Source: Sipunculus nudus (lineage: Eukaryota; Annelida; Sipuncula; Golfingiida; Sipunculidae). From it: 64,000 bases of DNA. The notes beneath the pieces were generated by a model. The model did no database searches and was not told the origin of the DNA. It saw only the letters and a program-made list of their open reading frames with translations. The stretch lies in NCBI GenBank assembly GCA_026874595.1, contig CM049315.1:1742501-1806500 (forward strand). The letters are read 5' to 3'. Shown here piece by piece: positions 24,641 through 37,347 of this stretch. The translations under genes were made by a program, and so were the position numbers. Within the stretch, counting starts at the first letter, position 1. Every line of letters starts with the position of its first letter.

Positions 24641-26858
24641 AATAAAGCTCTCCTGCTAGTAATAGCCATGCCTGTGCTGGTCCATTGTATGTCCCTCCAC
24701 TGTCTCTGCTCACCATAGGCTAGCTTTTAAACAATCTGTTAACAATGGTGCATGCTATTAAAGGACAAATGTCACAGGTCTCACGAACCCATACCTTTCT
24801 CAGGCATGTAAAAATGACAAAAACAGAAAGAAAAAATATTTCAAATTATTTTATTTCTTGTGTCAGATACCTAGTAAGCTAACAACAAGAATTATTAGAT
24901 CATTGACAAAAAGCTGACACCAGGATCCAGGTGCCACATTGACACCTTTGTGCTACCTGGACAATAATGGTCACTCTTTCACTAAGAATAATGTATGAGT
25001 GAATCTTAATACATGTATGTGCAAAATTAATATACTTATGAAGTACTATTAACAGCTCCATATATTATCCTGGTGATGGTACACAAGCAAAAAGCTGTTA
25101 GATTGGTTTGGATGGCTGCACTTGTAAGACTGCAATTCTTACTCGCACATTCTACGAATGAGCTGAAAGTTTTCAGTAGTAACAGGTCTATATAACAATA
25201 TTGTCAAATAATAATAAATACATCAGAAACAAGACTGTGCACTGAAAACATATACGAAAATATAGGAGATTATGGTCTAAAAGCTGAAAAATCTAGGAAA
25301 TTATTGGAGACAATTTTATCATAGGAAATACAGAAGTTTGAGGAAGCCCTGCCATATATACACAAGATACAGGAAAACCCCATAACTCTGATGACATTGG
25401 TCCTAACAGGATATTGAGGATGGCTTTAGTTTGCCAGGTTTTCAAATTGGCAATGTTTGTGAAAAGGAAATTATCGCAACAATAAAACCATCTTGAATAA
25501 GCCGTCCCATCTACACATTTATACTTCATACAGACTCATTGGCTTGTAACGTCCGTTATCCATGCCAGTAACTAAGGCAAAGAATGATAATATAAATATC
25601 AACTCATCTGCCATGTAACCTATAAATTATATAGAATATATCAGATTTCTTATATAATCTGCTGAAGATAAACACGGAAGAACACTCGTTCCATATTCCC
25701 ATTGATCCCATCAAGGACTCAGATTTTTTCATGAATATTAAATGAATGATATAATAATGGATGTGTTTGGTGTACACTTTGCTGTATTTGGATTGTGTAA
25801 ACATAACCCTCGAGAAACACTAAAAGTGAAAATCGCCAAGATTTAACCTCGCAAATATGAAGCCAACCACAGTATGTATACCTTACCACTGACATGCACT
25901 GAGGCTTGAAGACCTAGCAAGGTTATGAATAATCAAATATGCGTCTCATAAACTAAACGTACAGGTGGTTTTAATCAGTTGTTGGTCTTCTTGATGTGCA
26001 GTGTGTTGTATTTGACATATAGAAAAAGCTGGGTAAAACTGATCACCCATATTTATAGTTACTGCTGATAATGCCTGAAAATCTGGTTGACTACACTACC
26101 AAAATAATTTATACATAATGTACCCTAAATGTATCTATACCTCAAAACCCTTTGTAAACAAACCAAATTCCTTATCAGTAACTCCATTACCTTGCCAATG
26201 AAAGCGCCTATCAAAGCCAGACAATTAATGTCACCTTTATTTAATATGTACACCAAAATACCATATATTTTATAAAGCGGGTCTATACACTACCCTTATA
26301 ATATTAATCCTGTCCATGATTACAAACCATGAATTATGTACACTAACATTCAATTTGATGGTAAACATTTTCCCAAAATTAACACTTAACTGATAGGTAA
26401 AATATACATCCAGTACTTGTATGCATTTTGAGCAGTTACCTACTGATTAATACAGCATACAATAATTCAGTATAAATTCAATATAGCTAATTAGTGCATA
26501 TTTTATATACACTGTGAAACATAATTCACTAAAATCAAAGTCTCCATACAATGTAGGCATAAATGAAGTATAATTTAATTCTTTGTATTTATACACTGAA
26601 TGTCAATCATGCCTTTAACATGTATGAAAACTGCAAAGTTTCATAAGCATGTAATTTTCAGAGAATTCACAATAACAATTTTATACTCTCATCAGATACG
26701 TTTTTATTTATTCCCTCTTTCTTTTTCAAAGAACAAATTTATGAGCTTTATTATTTATATAAAACTCTGGATTTCATTCATTTTTTTCTGTGAAAAGCTG
26801 CAGCCAAAAATTCACAAATATTAGATGCTTCTAAACTTCAATTTTGAGATTAGGTATC
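24641..26858. other. Low-repeat AT-rich DNA, no gene seen
   Basis: This 2.2-kb stretch contains none of the repeat families described here. Short open frames occur on both strands (the longest 78 codons at 25293-25529, minus strand) without recognisable domains or convincing splice sites. It may be intergenic, or part of a neighbouring gene's UTR or intron. Confidence 0.5.
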
Positions 26859-29800
26859 TAGACAGACTTAGACTAGAATATCAGCAGAAGCTGACAAAAG
26901 CCCTCAGCCAAAAGAACAGTGTTTAGAGGTGGTAACAGTAAAAAGTACTAAATATCTGTTCTCACATGGATGTATATCTGTACATGTCTGAGTTATAAAT
27001 TTAAAATGGAGAGGTATGTACCATGATTCATAACAATCCACCAAATGCTTCCTGAAAAATAAGCTTCTAAGTTTTATTCTATTATAAGCTCTGTGACCTT
27101 GAAAAGTAGGTCAAGGTCACTCATCTTCGAACTTGACCGAGATTTTGTCGATACACATCTTCACCAAAGAAATAAAATTCCTATTGTGAATACTTTTAGA
27201 GATATTCCGCTCACAAGGCCAAAATTGAAAAAAATCCAAGAAAAATTCATTAACAAGGGACCTATGGGTCACGACGCTCAGCTGTTATATATGATAAAAA
27301 AAATATTATTTAGAAATGAGGCACATGCTGGTTTTGTGTGGTAATAAATATAAGCTGTATTATGAGTTGTTGTTGTTTAGCTTACGTATGATTTTGATAG
27401 TACCTTTGGAGACCGGGAAGAGGATTGATTTCATTTACTTTATTAACAAATGGGAGTACTATTGTCACACAGATTTTGACTTGGCCATATAACTTATAAG
27501 CAGAACATATAATATAAGAGTTTAACTATTTATTAAAAATAATTACAAATATTGTCCCAAATATAATTTCTATTAAAAATAATAAGAGAATCGTATGATT
27601 TTTTAAAATGAAATATAACTGATATGATTATTAAAATAATATTAAAGAATATATTCATGAATGCATTCACGAATACATTTTGAAAGTATTTGCACGAGTA
27701 TTCATATACTTTCATTTTTACCTGAATTCCCATTCTTTATGCATAAAAATTTTATAATGGAGTACATAATCATATTCGTATTTAAATAAAATCACAAAGT
27801 ATTCGCACCATGTCTGGTATTTATTCAGTTTTCACCAAACAATGATGTTGAGAACCCAGAATATACAAAATTCACACATTTAAATAATGATCATAAGTAC
27901 CTGGTTTTATGGCTTTTATTTATATTAAAAAATAACTGTAAAAAATTCATTTTGGACTAATTTCACATCAATGTATACACACTAGACACAGTAGGAATCT
28001 AGATTAATATTATCAACTGCATCTTTGTCTATCATTAATTTCCTTCATATGATCCCTAATGATAAGTAATGAATAATATGATTTACTTCTTTATTATTAA
28101 AATTGAACTGAAAAATGCCATAGGTGACTGCATGGTGTTATTTGGAATATGTGACATTCTACCCATCGATACAAGATTCTTATATCATCAGTAACTGCAA
28201 GTTAATTTCCTGTTATTATAAACTTACAAATTCCTTTTCTATTTTTCTTTAATTTGTTATTAAACACCAATAAAAATTTATTAATTTATTGTTTATTGTT
28301 ATGTTGTTGGTTAAAACTACTAGATGAGTTGGGTTGGACACCTGGATCAACTGTGGCTGGCCATAAGCTGCCTGGATTCTCGCCTCAAGCGTGCATAATT
28401 TGATGAAAGGTCAACATACAGGTGACTCAAGAGGGGCTGGAGAGAGCCAAAGTCTGACAGGGTCTCATAAAAAACATTAATAAAAGCTACAATTTTGGGC
28501 CAATTTCTTTTAGCTTTCTAAACTAAAAAGCTGAAATCCTTATGTGTGCATGATATGAAAATTATATCAACAGTGCTCACGGGAAACAAACGTGCCATGG
28601 TCACAGTTGGGCAAAATTTAAGGTACTAATTTTATATTTATACTAATAACTTATAAAATTTGAAAAATTCAGAACTAATTTTGGGTATTCAATTGAATCT
28701 TGATTAAATAATGTTACATCCCTGACAAAAAAATCTCTAGCTTCAGCAATGCCCTTGTTAAGGGAGTAAATATATTTCTTGATTTTTTACAAAGTGCATT
28801 ATGTTTGGGCCCATAACTTAAAACAATTACGCAATACTGACATCATTCTAGCATGTGTATAGAAAAATGAAAAATATGTATATTATTTATGATTAAAGTC
28901 AGATCAGTGCATGGTTTTGATATTAGGCAGTCTTAAGTGTAACAATGGGTTTTTAATGGAAAAATCAAGTTTTTCATTAATATCTCGAAGGTATTAAGTC
29001 CTAGTGACCAAATTCTTGGCATGGTAGGGGATTTTGGAGACATCTAACTGTATGCCGAATTTAAGGAACTTAGAGCTGAAGCTTGGGAGCTGAGCTCTTG
29101 CAAACTGCATAACACTAGCTTGATGTAAACAATATGTTACTTGGTGCTTGAAAACTTGATTAAAATCTACAGTTTTTGATCAACTGGTTTCAAATTTTTG
29201 GTGTTAACAGTTGAAATGCTTACTAAAACATGCTGTGAAAATTAAATCCACAGTACTTACAGGAAAAAAACATGCCATGGTCAAAGTTGGGCAAAATTTA
29301 AGGTACCAATTTTTAATTTTTGCTAATGTTTTAAAAATTTTAAAAGATTTTGTTCTAATTTTGGTTATAAAATTTAATTTTGATTAATAAAAGTAATAAT
29401 ACTGGAAAAAAAGTGCTTAGCTTTAACAAATTTTGTGTTAAGTGATAAAATTTCTTTCCTGATTATTTACAAAATGCATTATGTTTGGGCCCATAACTTT
29501 TTTAAATTATATAATACAGACCTAATTTCTGGCATGTACATAGGAATTATAAAGAGGATTATTTGTAGGAAATATGAGGAAAAACAGATGAGTGGTTTTG
29601 ATATTAGGCAGTCCTGTAGTGTGAAAATAGGTTTTTAATAAAAAATTGAGGTTTTTCCTTAATTTCTCAAAGGAATGAAGTCGCAAAGACCCAGTTTTCG
29701 GCTTGGTAGGAGATCTTGGGGACATCTAACATTATGCTGAATTTTGGATTCCTAGGTCTTATGGTTTCAAAACGTGCCACATCTACGGATGGACGGACGG

Positions 29801-30543
29801 ACGGACGGACGGACTGACGGACGGATGGACGGACGGACTACGGACAATGGACCACGACTATAGCTCAGATGACTTATAGTCAGCTGAGCTAAAAATCAGA
29901 AATTGCAGGTGGTGCCCCCAAACTTTTGCAGTAGTTACAGACTATCAGTCCCTACAAGCATAGTAAGTATTGTGAGAATCCAGCCAATGGTTCCATAGAA
30001 ATAAGCTTCAAAATTTTTTTCTATAATTAGCTCCAAAACGTAGAAAAATAGGTCAAGGTCACCCAGCTTCCAACTTGACCGAGATTTTGTCAATATCCAT
30101 CTTCACCGAAAAAATAAAATTCCTACGATGAATTCTTTTAGAGATATCCCGCTCACAAGCCCAAAGTTAAAAAATCCGATAAAAATTCATTAAAAATCAG
30201 AAATTGTAGGTGGCGCCACCAAACTTGTGTAGCAAGTACAGACTATCAGTCCCAATAATCATAGTAAGTTTTGTGAAAATTCACCAAATGGTTCCTGAGT
30301 AATAAGCATCTAAGTGTTTTTCTATAAACACCTCTAAAATGTAGAAAAATAGGTCAAGGTCACCCATCTTCGAACTTGACCGAGATTTTGTCGATATACA
30401 TCTTTACCGAGGAAATGAAATTCTGACAGCGAATCCTTTTCAAGATATCCCGCTCACAAGGTACAAGTTAATGGACGCCGGACGGACGGACGGACAGCTT
30501 GGGTGACAACAATAGCCCATCAGCCTAAGGGCTGAGGGCTAAA
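26859..30543 (+). mobile_element. G-family element interrupted by an X element
   Basis: G occupies 26859-27250 and 29897-30543. The 5' part has a small hairpin tcagcagaagctga followed by caaaagccctcagcc. The 3' end has the hairpin agcccatcagcctaagggct then gagggctaaaac, whose arm GGCTGAGGGCT is the exact complement of the 5' AGCCCTCAGCC. Units repeat 'gtcaaggtcacccatcttcg' and 'aacttgaccgagattttgtc', with one GGTGGCGCCACC palindrome near 30209 and a variant near 29906. The text 'aaaattcatt' before the insertion joins 'aaaaatcagaaattg' after it, as seen uninterrupted at 30183-30205. Confidence 0.75.
27252..29895 (+). mobile_element. Complete X-family element inside G
   Basis: It starts aacaagggacctatgggtca and ends at 29862-29895 with the X terminal hairpin and aaaaat. 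At about 2.64 kb it is one of the cleanest copies. It includes the uninterrupted junction 'tttattaaaaataattacaa' near 27530-27550, which is split by a 5.1-kb insertion in the copy at 33831. It is non-coding. Confidence 0.8.
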
Positions 30544-31626
30544 ACTTAAAAAAATTCCAATCTTATCAAAAGAACTCCATAATTTTACACCTCAATGGTG
30601 AGATGAGGGTTTGTTTTATCCCATGCACAGGGCATGTCTAGGTCCAGGTACATTAATCAGTGAGATGCAGCAAAGAGGCTTGTTTGTTAAAATGTTATAC
30701 TTAAATATTACATCTCAATCTGAATTAACTGGCCAACTGACAGAAGTTAGTGCTTAACCACATCATCACATGACTGATGAGTCTGAGAATTCTTATATTT
30801 TCATATTAATTGGAAACTTAAAAAATGTTTTCATTATTAATTATGGTACAACTATTTTGTGTCTCCGCACCTTTGATATTCCATTCATACTGGATAAATC
30901 CTTTGTATATCCTCTTAGAGTAGAACTGATAGCAAACTAGACACAGGTATCTCACTGTGATGAATTTAACAGTACTAATGATAATTAACAATATTTATCA
31001 TCTGAAGTACAAATACTACATGGTACTCAGAAGCGTAACTTGGTGTTACCAATAATTTTGTTTCAAGGTACCCCTTATCACCCGAGTTACCTCAGCATAT
31101 CTTAAATATGTAGTACAAACATTTCTAAGTCATGGACACTCATCTAATTTATCTCACTTTCAAGCAGCATACTGGATATTTTATTGTCTTACAGACAACT
31201 ATTAACACATGAATGTACAATAAAACCTTGCATAGAAACCATCTCCATTTAAGGACCACCTTAAAATAATTACTACCTTTTCACGGTCTCAGGTCTGTTT
31301 TGCTCTTTTTATCAGACCTTGCTTAGATGACACCTCAATAATAAGACCACTTTATCAAGGTCCTCTTGGTGGTTATAGTATCAAGATTTCACTGTATATA
31401 CACGATACATAAACAGGTACCGCAGTCATTATCTGACAGTTGGAGACCTATGTCAGTAGTTAATTAAAGAAAGAACATTTCATACCCACTAAGATCTCCT
31501 GCTATGTACAGTTTTGATTCAGAAATAGTTCCCACAGACACTAAAACCATTGAAAAAACATAATATATGGAGACTTCCCTCTGTATATCACATTTTTATT
31601 CTGCTATATTATGGCATGTTATTGGT
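30544..31626. other. Region downstream of UFSP2, no gene seen
   Basis: This AT-rich DNA lies between family G and the UFSP2 stop codon. It is expected to hold the UFSP2 3' UTR and downstream intergenic DNA. No repeat family or further coding exon was recognised. Confidence 0.5.
31595..31600 (-). promoter_or_regulatory. Candidate UFSP2 polyadenylation signal AATAAA
   Basis: On the minus strand an AATAAA lies about 27 bases after the UFSP2 stop. That would make a very short 3' UTR. Other AATAAA or ATTAAA hexamers occur further downstream in this AT-rich DNA, so the functional site is undetermined. Confidence 0.3.
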
Positions 31627-31713
31627 TTATATTACAGCTGGTCTTTGTGGCATACACAGATTGTAGTAAGCCTGCTGATCCCAAAAGTTTGGTCCCTTCC
31701 AGCCACACCAGCC
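31627..31713 (-). CDS. UFSP2: UFSP2 exon j, last coding exon
   Basis: The exon encodes [20 protein letters not shown], then MPQRPAVI and a TAA stop at 31627-31629. WCGWKGP-FW and YYNLC-PQRP are the diagnostic C-terminus of UFSP2. It follows a ttttcag acceptor in phase 0 after exon i, 15,646 bp away. Exon identity rests on both the phase and the family-specific sequence. Confidence 0.95.
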   Translation of the reverse strand, partial: GWCGWKGPNFWDQQAYYNLCMPQRPAVI

Positions 31714-34700
31714 CTGAAAATAAAACAAAACTGTTTCAGTGAGCATGAGATAAAGCAAAAATAATGTGTATGTACAATAACAAACATACAAATGATGCTT
31801 CATGAAACTGGATCTCCATCCGCCAATATAAAAAGATTTAAGTGTTTGTCTTTGTCAGGGTTTTCAGAAATAATTATTCTCAGTATGTTTTTTATAATAC
31901 ACTGATTACATTCTTATCACTAACAGGAAAAGCATTAGTGATCATATCTCACTTATCAACAAGTGACCCAGGGGTCATGACCCTCAGCTGACTAGGAAAA
32001 CATTCACAAAGGAATTTTTATAATGCCAAATTTTGTAGGAGGTATCTGCATTCTTAAGCATAGCTTGAAGGAAATGGGTAACAGAGGCCTAATTTCAGGT
32101 TTCCAAGGAGATTTTTCATGGACCTCCCTGGATGTCAAGTTAGAAGATTCTTGGTGCAATGGTTACAATTTGTGCCCTGTTAAAGGACCACCTCATCTTT
32201 GAAGGTCCCAAAAATAAAATTTGAAAGAAAATGTGAAAAAAATTGAAAAAAATTCAGGTAGTGCCACCAGTCTGCAGGAACTTATAAAACACTCCATGAT
32301 GAATGTGCAAACAAAGAATCATGGTGATAAATTCATTAGTTGTTCAGAAACTGGAGGTTTTATATAAAATGTTTAATTATACTGAGGGGTACTTACAAGC
32401 CCTATAGATCAAAGGATATATGGGTAACAGAGACCTAATTTCAGGTTTCCATGGAGATTTTTCATGGCCTCCCTGCATGTCAAGATAGAAGATTCTAGAT
32501 TCAGTCGTTACAATTTGTGCCCTATTAACAGATGACTGCATCTTTTAAGGTCCCCAAAACAAAGAAAAAAATTCGTAGAACAAAACAAAACAAGTGACCC
32601 ATGGGTCATGACACTCAGCCGACTGACATGTTGATAATATGTCCTTGCCCAGACAACTAATTAAGACAGGTGGCATCATTGTTCATGCATATTAGCTTAA
32701 TTTCATCAAGACCCATAAGCACAACAAATTTGATGACAATCCAACCAGCCTTTCATGAGGAATCTGGCAATTTGTGTGTATTTTGCATTATTTCTGAGCT
32801 AAAACATACCCCAAAACTCTGAGAATATTAGTCACTGTGACCCAATTTCAGGTTTCTGTGGAGATCTTTTGAGGAACTCTCAGGATGTCAAGTTAGAAGA
32901 TTCTGGGCCCCATGGTTATGATTTGTGTGCTACTTTGGTATCAAATTTTCAATTATTCTAGGGGGTATTTCTGAGCCCAATAGCTCAAACAATATGGGTG
33001 ACAGAGACCTAATTTCAGGTTTCAAGGAGACTTTCCATGGGCCTCCCAGCATGTAATGAAAGAGAATTCTAGGTCTAGTTGTTACTATTTGTGCCCTGTT
33101 AATAGATGACCGCATCTTTAAAGGTCTCAAAAATAGATAAAAAAATAGTAAAAAACAGAAAAAAATACAGGTGGCGCCACCAGTCTGCAGAAACTGATGA
33201 AACACTCCATGATCAATATCCATGCAAAGAATTATGGTGATCAATGCATTAGTTGTTCAGATACTTGAGCTTTTGTATCAAATTTTCTATTATTCTTTGG
33301 GGGGGGGGGGGGGGTACTTGGAAGTCGAATAGCTCACAGGTTTTGGGTAAGAGAGACCTAATTCCAGGTTTCCAAGAAGACTTTCCATGGGTCTCCCTGC
33401 ATGTCGAGACAGAAAAATCAAAGTCCAGTCACTAAGATTTGTGCCCTATTAACAGATGCAGCATCTTTTAAGGTCTCAAAAATAGAGAAAAAAAAATTGT
33501 AAAAATACAGGTGGCTCTACCAGTCTGCAGAAATTGATGAAACACTCCTTGATCAATATCCATGCAAAGAATCATGGTAATCAATGGATTAGTTGTTCAG
33601 ATACTTGAGCTTTTGTATCAAATTTTTCATTATCCTGGCGGGTACTTCTGAGCCCCATAGCTGGAAGTATATGGGTAACAGAGAACTAATTCCAGGTTTC
33701 CAAGAAGACTTTTCATGGGTCCCCCTGCATGTCAAGACAGAAGATTCTAAGTCCAGTCATTAAGATTTGTGCCCTATCAACAGATGACGGCATCTTTTAA
33801 GGTCTTAAAAATAGAGAAAAAAATCGTTAAAACAAGGGACCTATGGGTCATGGCGCTCAACTCTTATATATGATAAAAAAATATGATTTAGAAATGAGGC
33901 ACATGCTGGTTTTATGTGGTAATAAAAATAATTTGTATTATGAGTTGTTGTTGTTTAGCTTATGTATGATTTTGATAGTACCTTTGGAGACAGGAAAGAG
34001 GATTAATTTCATTTATTTTATTGACATATGGAGTGCGATTGTCACACAGATTTTGACTTGGCCATATAACTTATAAGCAGAACATATAATATAAGAGTTT
34101 AACTATTTATTAAAACAAGGGACCTATGGGTCACGACGCTCAGCTGATCATGATTGAACTATAAATGTATCACCATTGTGATACTATATTTAGTCGACAA
34201 ACCTTATGAATATCATGGACCTTTTTGGCTATATAGTGGTTTATTTTTTATTTATTTGGGAGCTGTTGAAAATAGCAATATATTTGAGCAAATATGAATG
34301 CAATGACAGTACACTAAGCAGTGGTAGAATGATGATAAGGCTATTTGTTGAAGGATCTATATTGTATAGAAGTCCGCAAGATTTCAATTTGACATATATA
34401 ATGTTATTATTAACTATGCTGAAGAGTGGATTTATGAATTGCGACTGTATGACATGATATCTCTTAGGTCTTGACAAGGTATATTATATTGATGCCCACC
34501 ACATCTACATATTACACAATATTGACATAATTTCTGGCACGTACATAGGCAACAAACAGTTATACAATATATAAAAATATGAAAATCTGATTCAACTTGT
34601 TCTCGTTTACTGAGGCTGACATTGGGATGGGGTTCGGAGAAGGAAACAGTGTGGGCAGCAAGGAGGGTTGGATGTAGAGAGAAAAGGAGATAGAGAGAGA

Positions 34701-37306
34701 GGGAGGGAGCATTCAACAGTACTTAAACACCTGGAAGGTTAAAATCTAAAATATTATGAAATGTAGATAAAGTCTGAGAGAAAGAGGTAATCTAGGCTAT
34801 GGTTGGTTGATATGATTGAAGAAATTGTTGCAAATAATATTTTAAGATCTGACCTTGCGCTTTCATTGGATACCTTTTTGACAGGCTGTTGACAGTTCAA
34901 CTTTTTACATATTTGTCTAATGAGATCCAATTTTTTAAATTTAAACTTTAATTAAACTGTTTTTTCTATTTTATGATATGTATACAGTTGCTATAAAATC
35001 CCCACTCCACAGGCGGAAGGACTTGATGGAGGGGGGGGGGGGGTTACGATGGGAGTTACAACGCCTCTGTCTCTCTGTATATATTTTCTTCAAATTATTA
35101 AATTTTATGCTATAGCAATAGCACTATTGTTGACAGTGCGAAGGAGCAAGGACTTAGTGGGGTGGGGGAAGGGGATGGTGGGAGTTACAATACCCTTGCA
35201 TATACGTACAGGATATGAAATTTAATTAATCAGAGCTTACAGGAAAAAAAAGTTTATTCATAATTATTAAATATTTAAAACAGGCAAGAAAGCTAGAGAA
35301 ACAAAGCAAATAATTTTAATTCCCATTCTTCTGAGCCAGGAAATTATGAACAATTTTTACATAAATTCCCTTTTTTATAACATCATTTTTTTCCAGGTTT
35401 GAAAATGTAACTATACATTTAGAGTATAACAAATATATGTGAATATTTCAGTTGATTCACATTTCTTAATTGCATCAACATATATATCTAATAAATTAGG
35501 TTTATAGTACCTGTCAACATAATGGGGTGGAGGGAGGAAGGAAGGCATAGGGGTGAGAGAGAGAGAAAGAGAGAGAGAGAAAGAGAGCTAGAAAGAGAGA
35601 AAGGGAAAAAGAGAGGAGAAAGGCTCTCTGGTAATTACTGCCTGACCCAGCCTGACCCAGACACTCACAGAATCTCTGTATATATTTTCTTCAAATTATT
35701 CAATTTTATGCTATAGCAATAACACTATTGTTGACAGTGCGAAGGAGCAAGGACTTAGTGGGGTGGGGGAAGGGGATGGTGGGAGTTACAATACCCTTGC
35801 ATATACGTACAGGATATGAAATTTAATTAATCAGAGCTTACAGGAAAAAAAAGTTTATTCATAATTATTAAATATTTAAAACAGGCAAGAAAGCTAGAGA
35901 AACAAAGCAAATAATTTTAATTCCCATTCTTCTGAGCCAGGAAATTATGAACAATTTTTACATAAATTCCCTTTTTTATAACATTTTTTTCCAGGTTTGA
36001 AAATGTAACTATACATTTAGAGTATAACATATATGTGAATATTTCAGTTGATTCACATTTCTTAATTGCATCAACATATATATCTAATAAATTAGGTTTA
36101 TAGTACCTGTCAACATAATGGGGTGGAGGGAGGAAGGGAGGCATAGGGGTGAAAGAGAGAGAGAGAAAGAGAGCTAGAAAGAGAGAAAGGGAAAGAGAGA
36201 GGAGAAAGGCTCTCTGGTAATTACTGCCTGACCCAGCCTGACCCAGACACTCACAGAAGCAGTAGGCAAGGAGTGAAGGTGTTATGTAACAGCCTGGAAC
36301 ACTGTCAACCAATGACTTGATGTAAACATTCAAGACATGGTGCTATAAATATGGGTCACTGTGCTCAGCTGAAGTTGGCCTTGAAGGTAAAAATCTAAAA
36401 TAATAATGGAGATCAAGTCTAAGATGAAAAGGTAATATATGCCATGGCTGGTTGACATGATTGGTTTGTATTGATGAGTGAGAAATTGTTGCAAATAATA
36501 TTTTGTGACCAAACCATGCATTCTCTAATGTCAAAATTGAAGCATGTGAGCAGTTTGTGAACATAAGATGTATATTATTACCATGATCATTGGCTGGCTT
36601 TTTGATAGTTTGTTGACAGTTCAGTAGTTTACACATTTGCTCAATTGGATCTATTTTACATAATATATATTATTAAATATATGTATTTTTATTTTATAAA
36701 ATGTATACAGTTGAAATATAACTGATGTCTCCAGTCCCCAGATGCAAGAACCTGGTGGTGGTGGTTGGGGGGGGGGGGAGGGCTGGAATGATGGGAGTTA
36801 CAACATCTCTGTATTAACATAGTGTATATACATATAGGATTTCCATTTAATTCAACAATACTTACAGGATTAAATAGTCCATTCACAATTACATAATATT
36901 TAAAAAGGACAGACAGACTGTTAGACAAACAAAGCTGATAATATATTTTAATATTTTAAAGTTTTTCATCTGCAATATTACACATCTGAATACATAAGTT
37001 GCTTTCAAATTTCAGACTTTAATGGCTTAAATCCATACACATACAGCATATGAAAGTTATTTCAACAGTGCTTAAAGGAAAAATTTCATAATTAGTATAT
37101 ATATTTAATGATAATTGAGAGATGATGGACAGACAAGAGCTGATCACTTTATGTTCCATTCTCCTGGGGCAAGAATATGTTTCAATATTAGATCTTAATT
37201 TTTTCTAATCCAATTATCTTTCAAATTGAAAAAATTGTACACATTTGCAATATTAACTAATGTCCCAGTGCACAGGTGACGATGAGGTGCTAAGGATCAA
37301 TGACAG

Positions 37307-37347
<41 letters not shown>

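Noticed and set aside
25293-25529. A coding exon on the minus strand in the low-repeat region
   Set aside because: The 78-codon frame has no recognisable domain and no convincing splice sites or neighbouring exons in phase.
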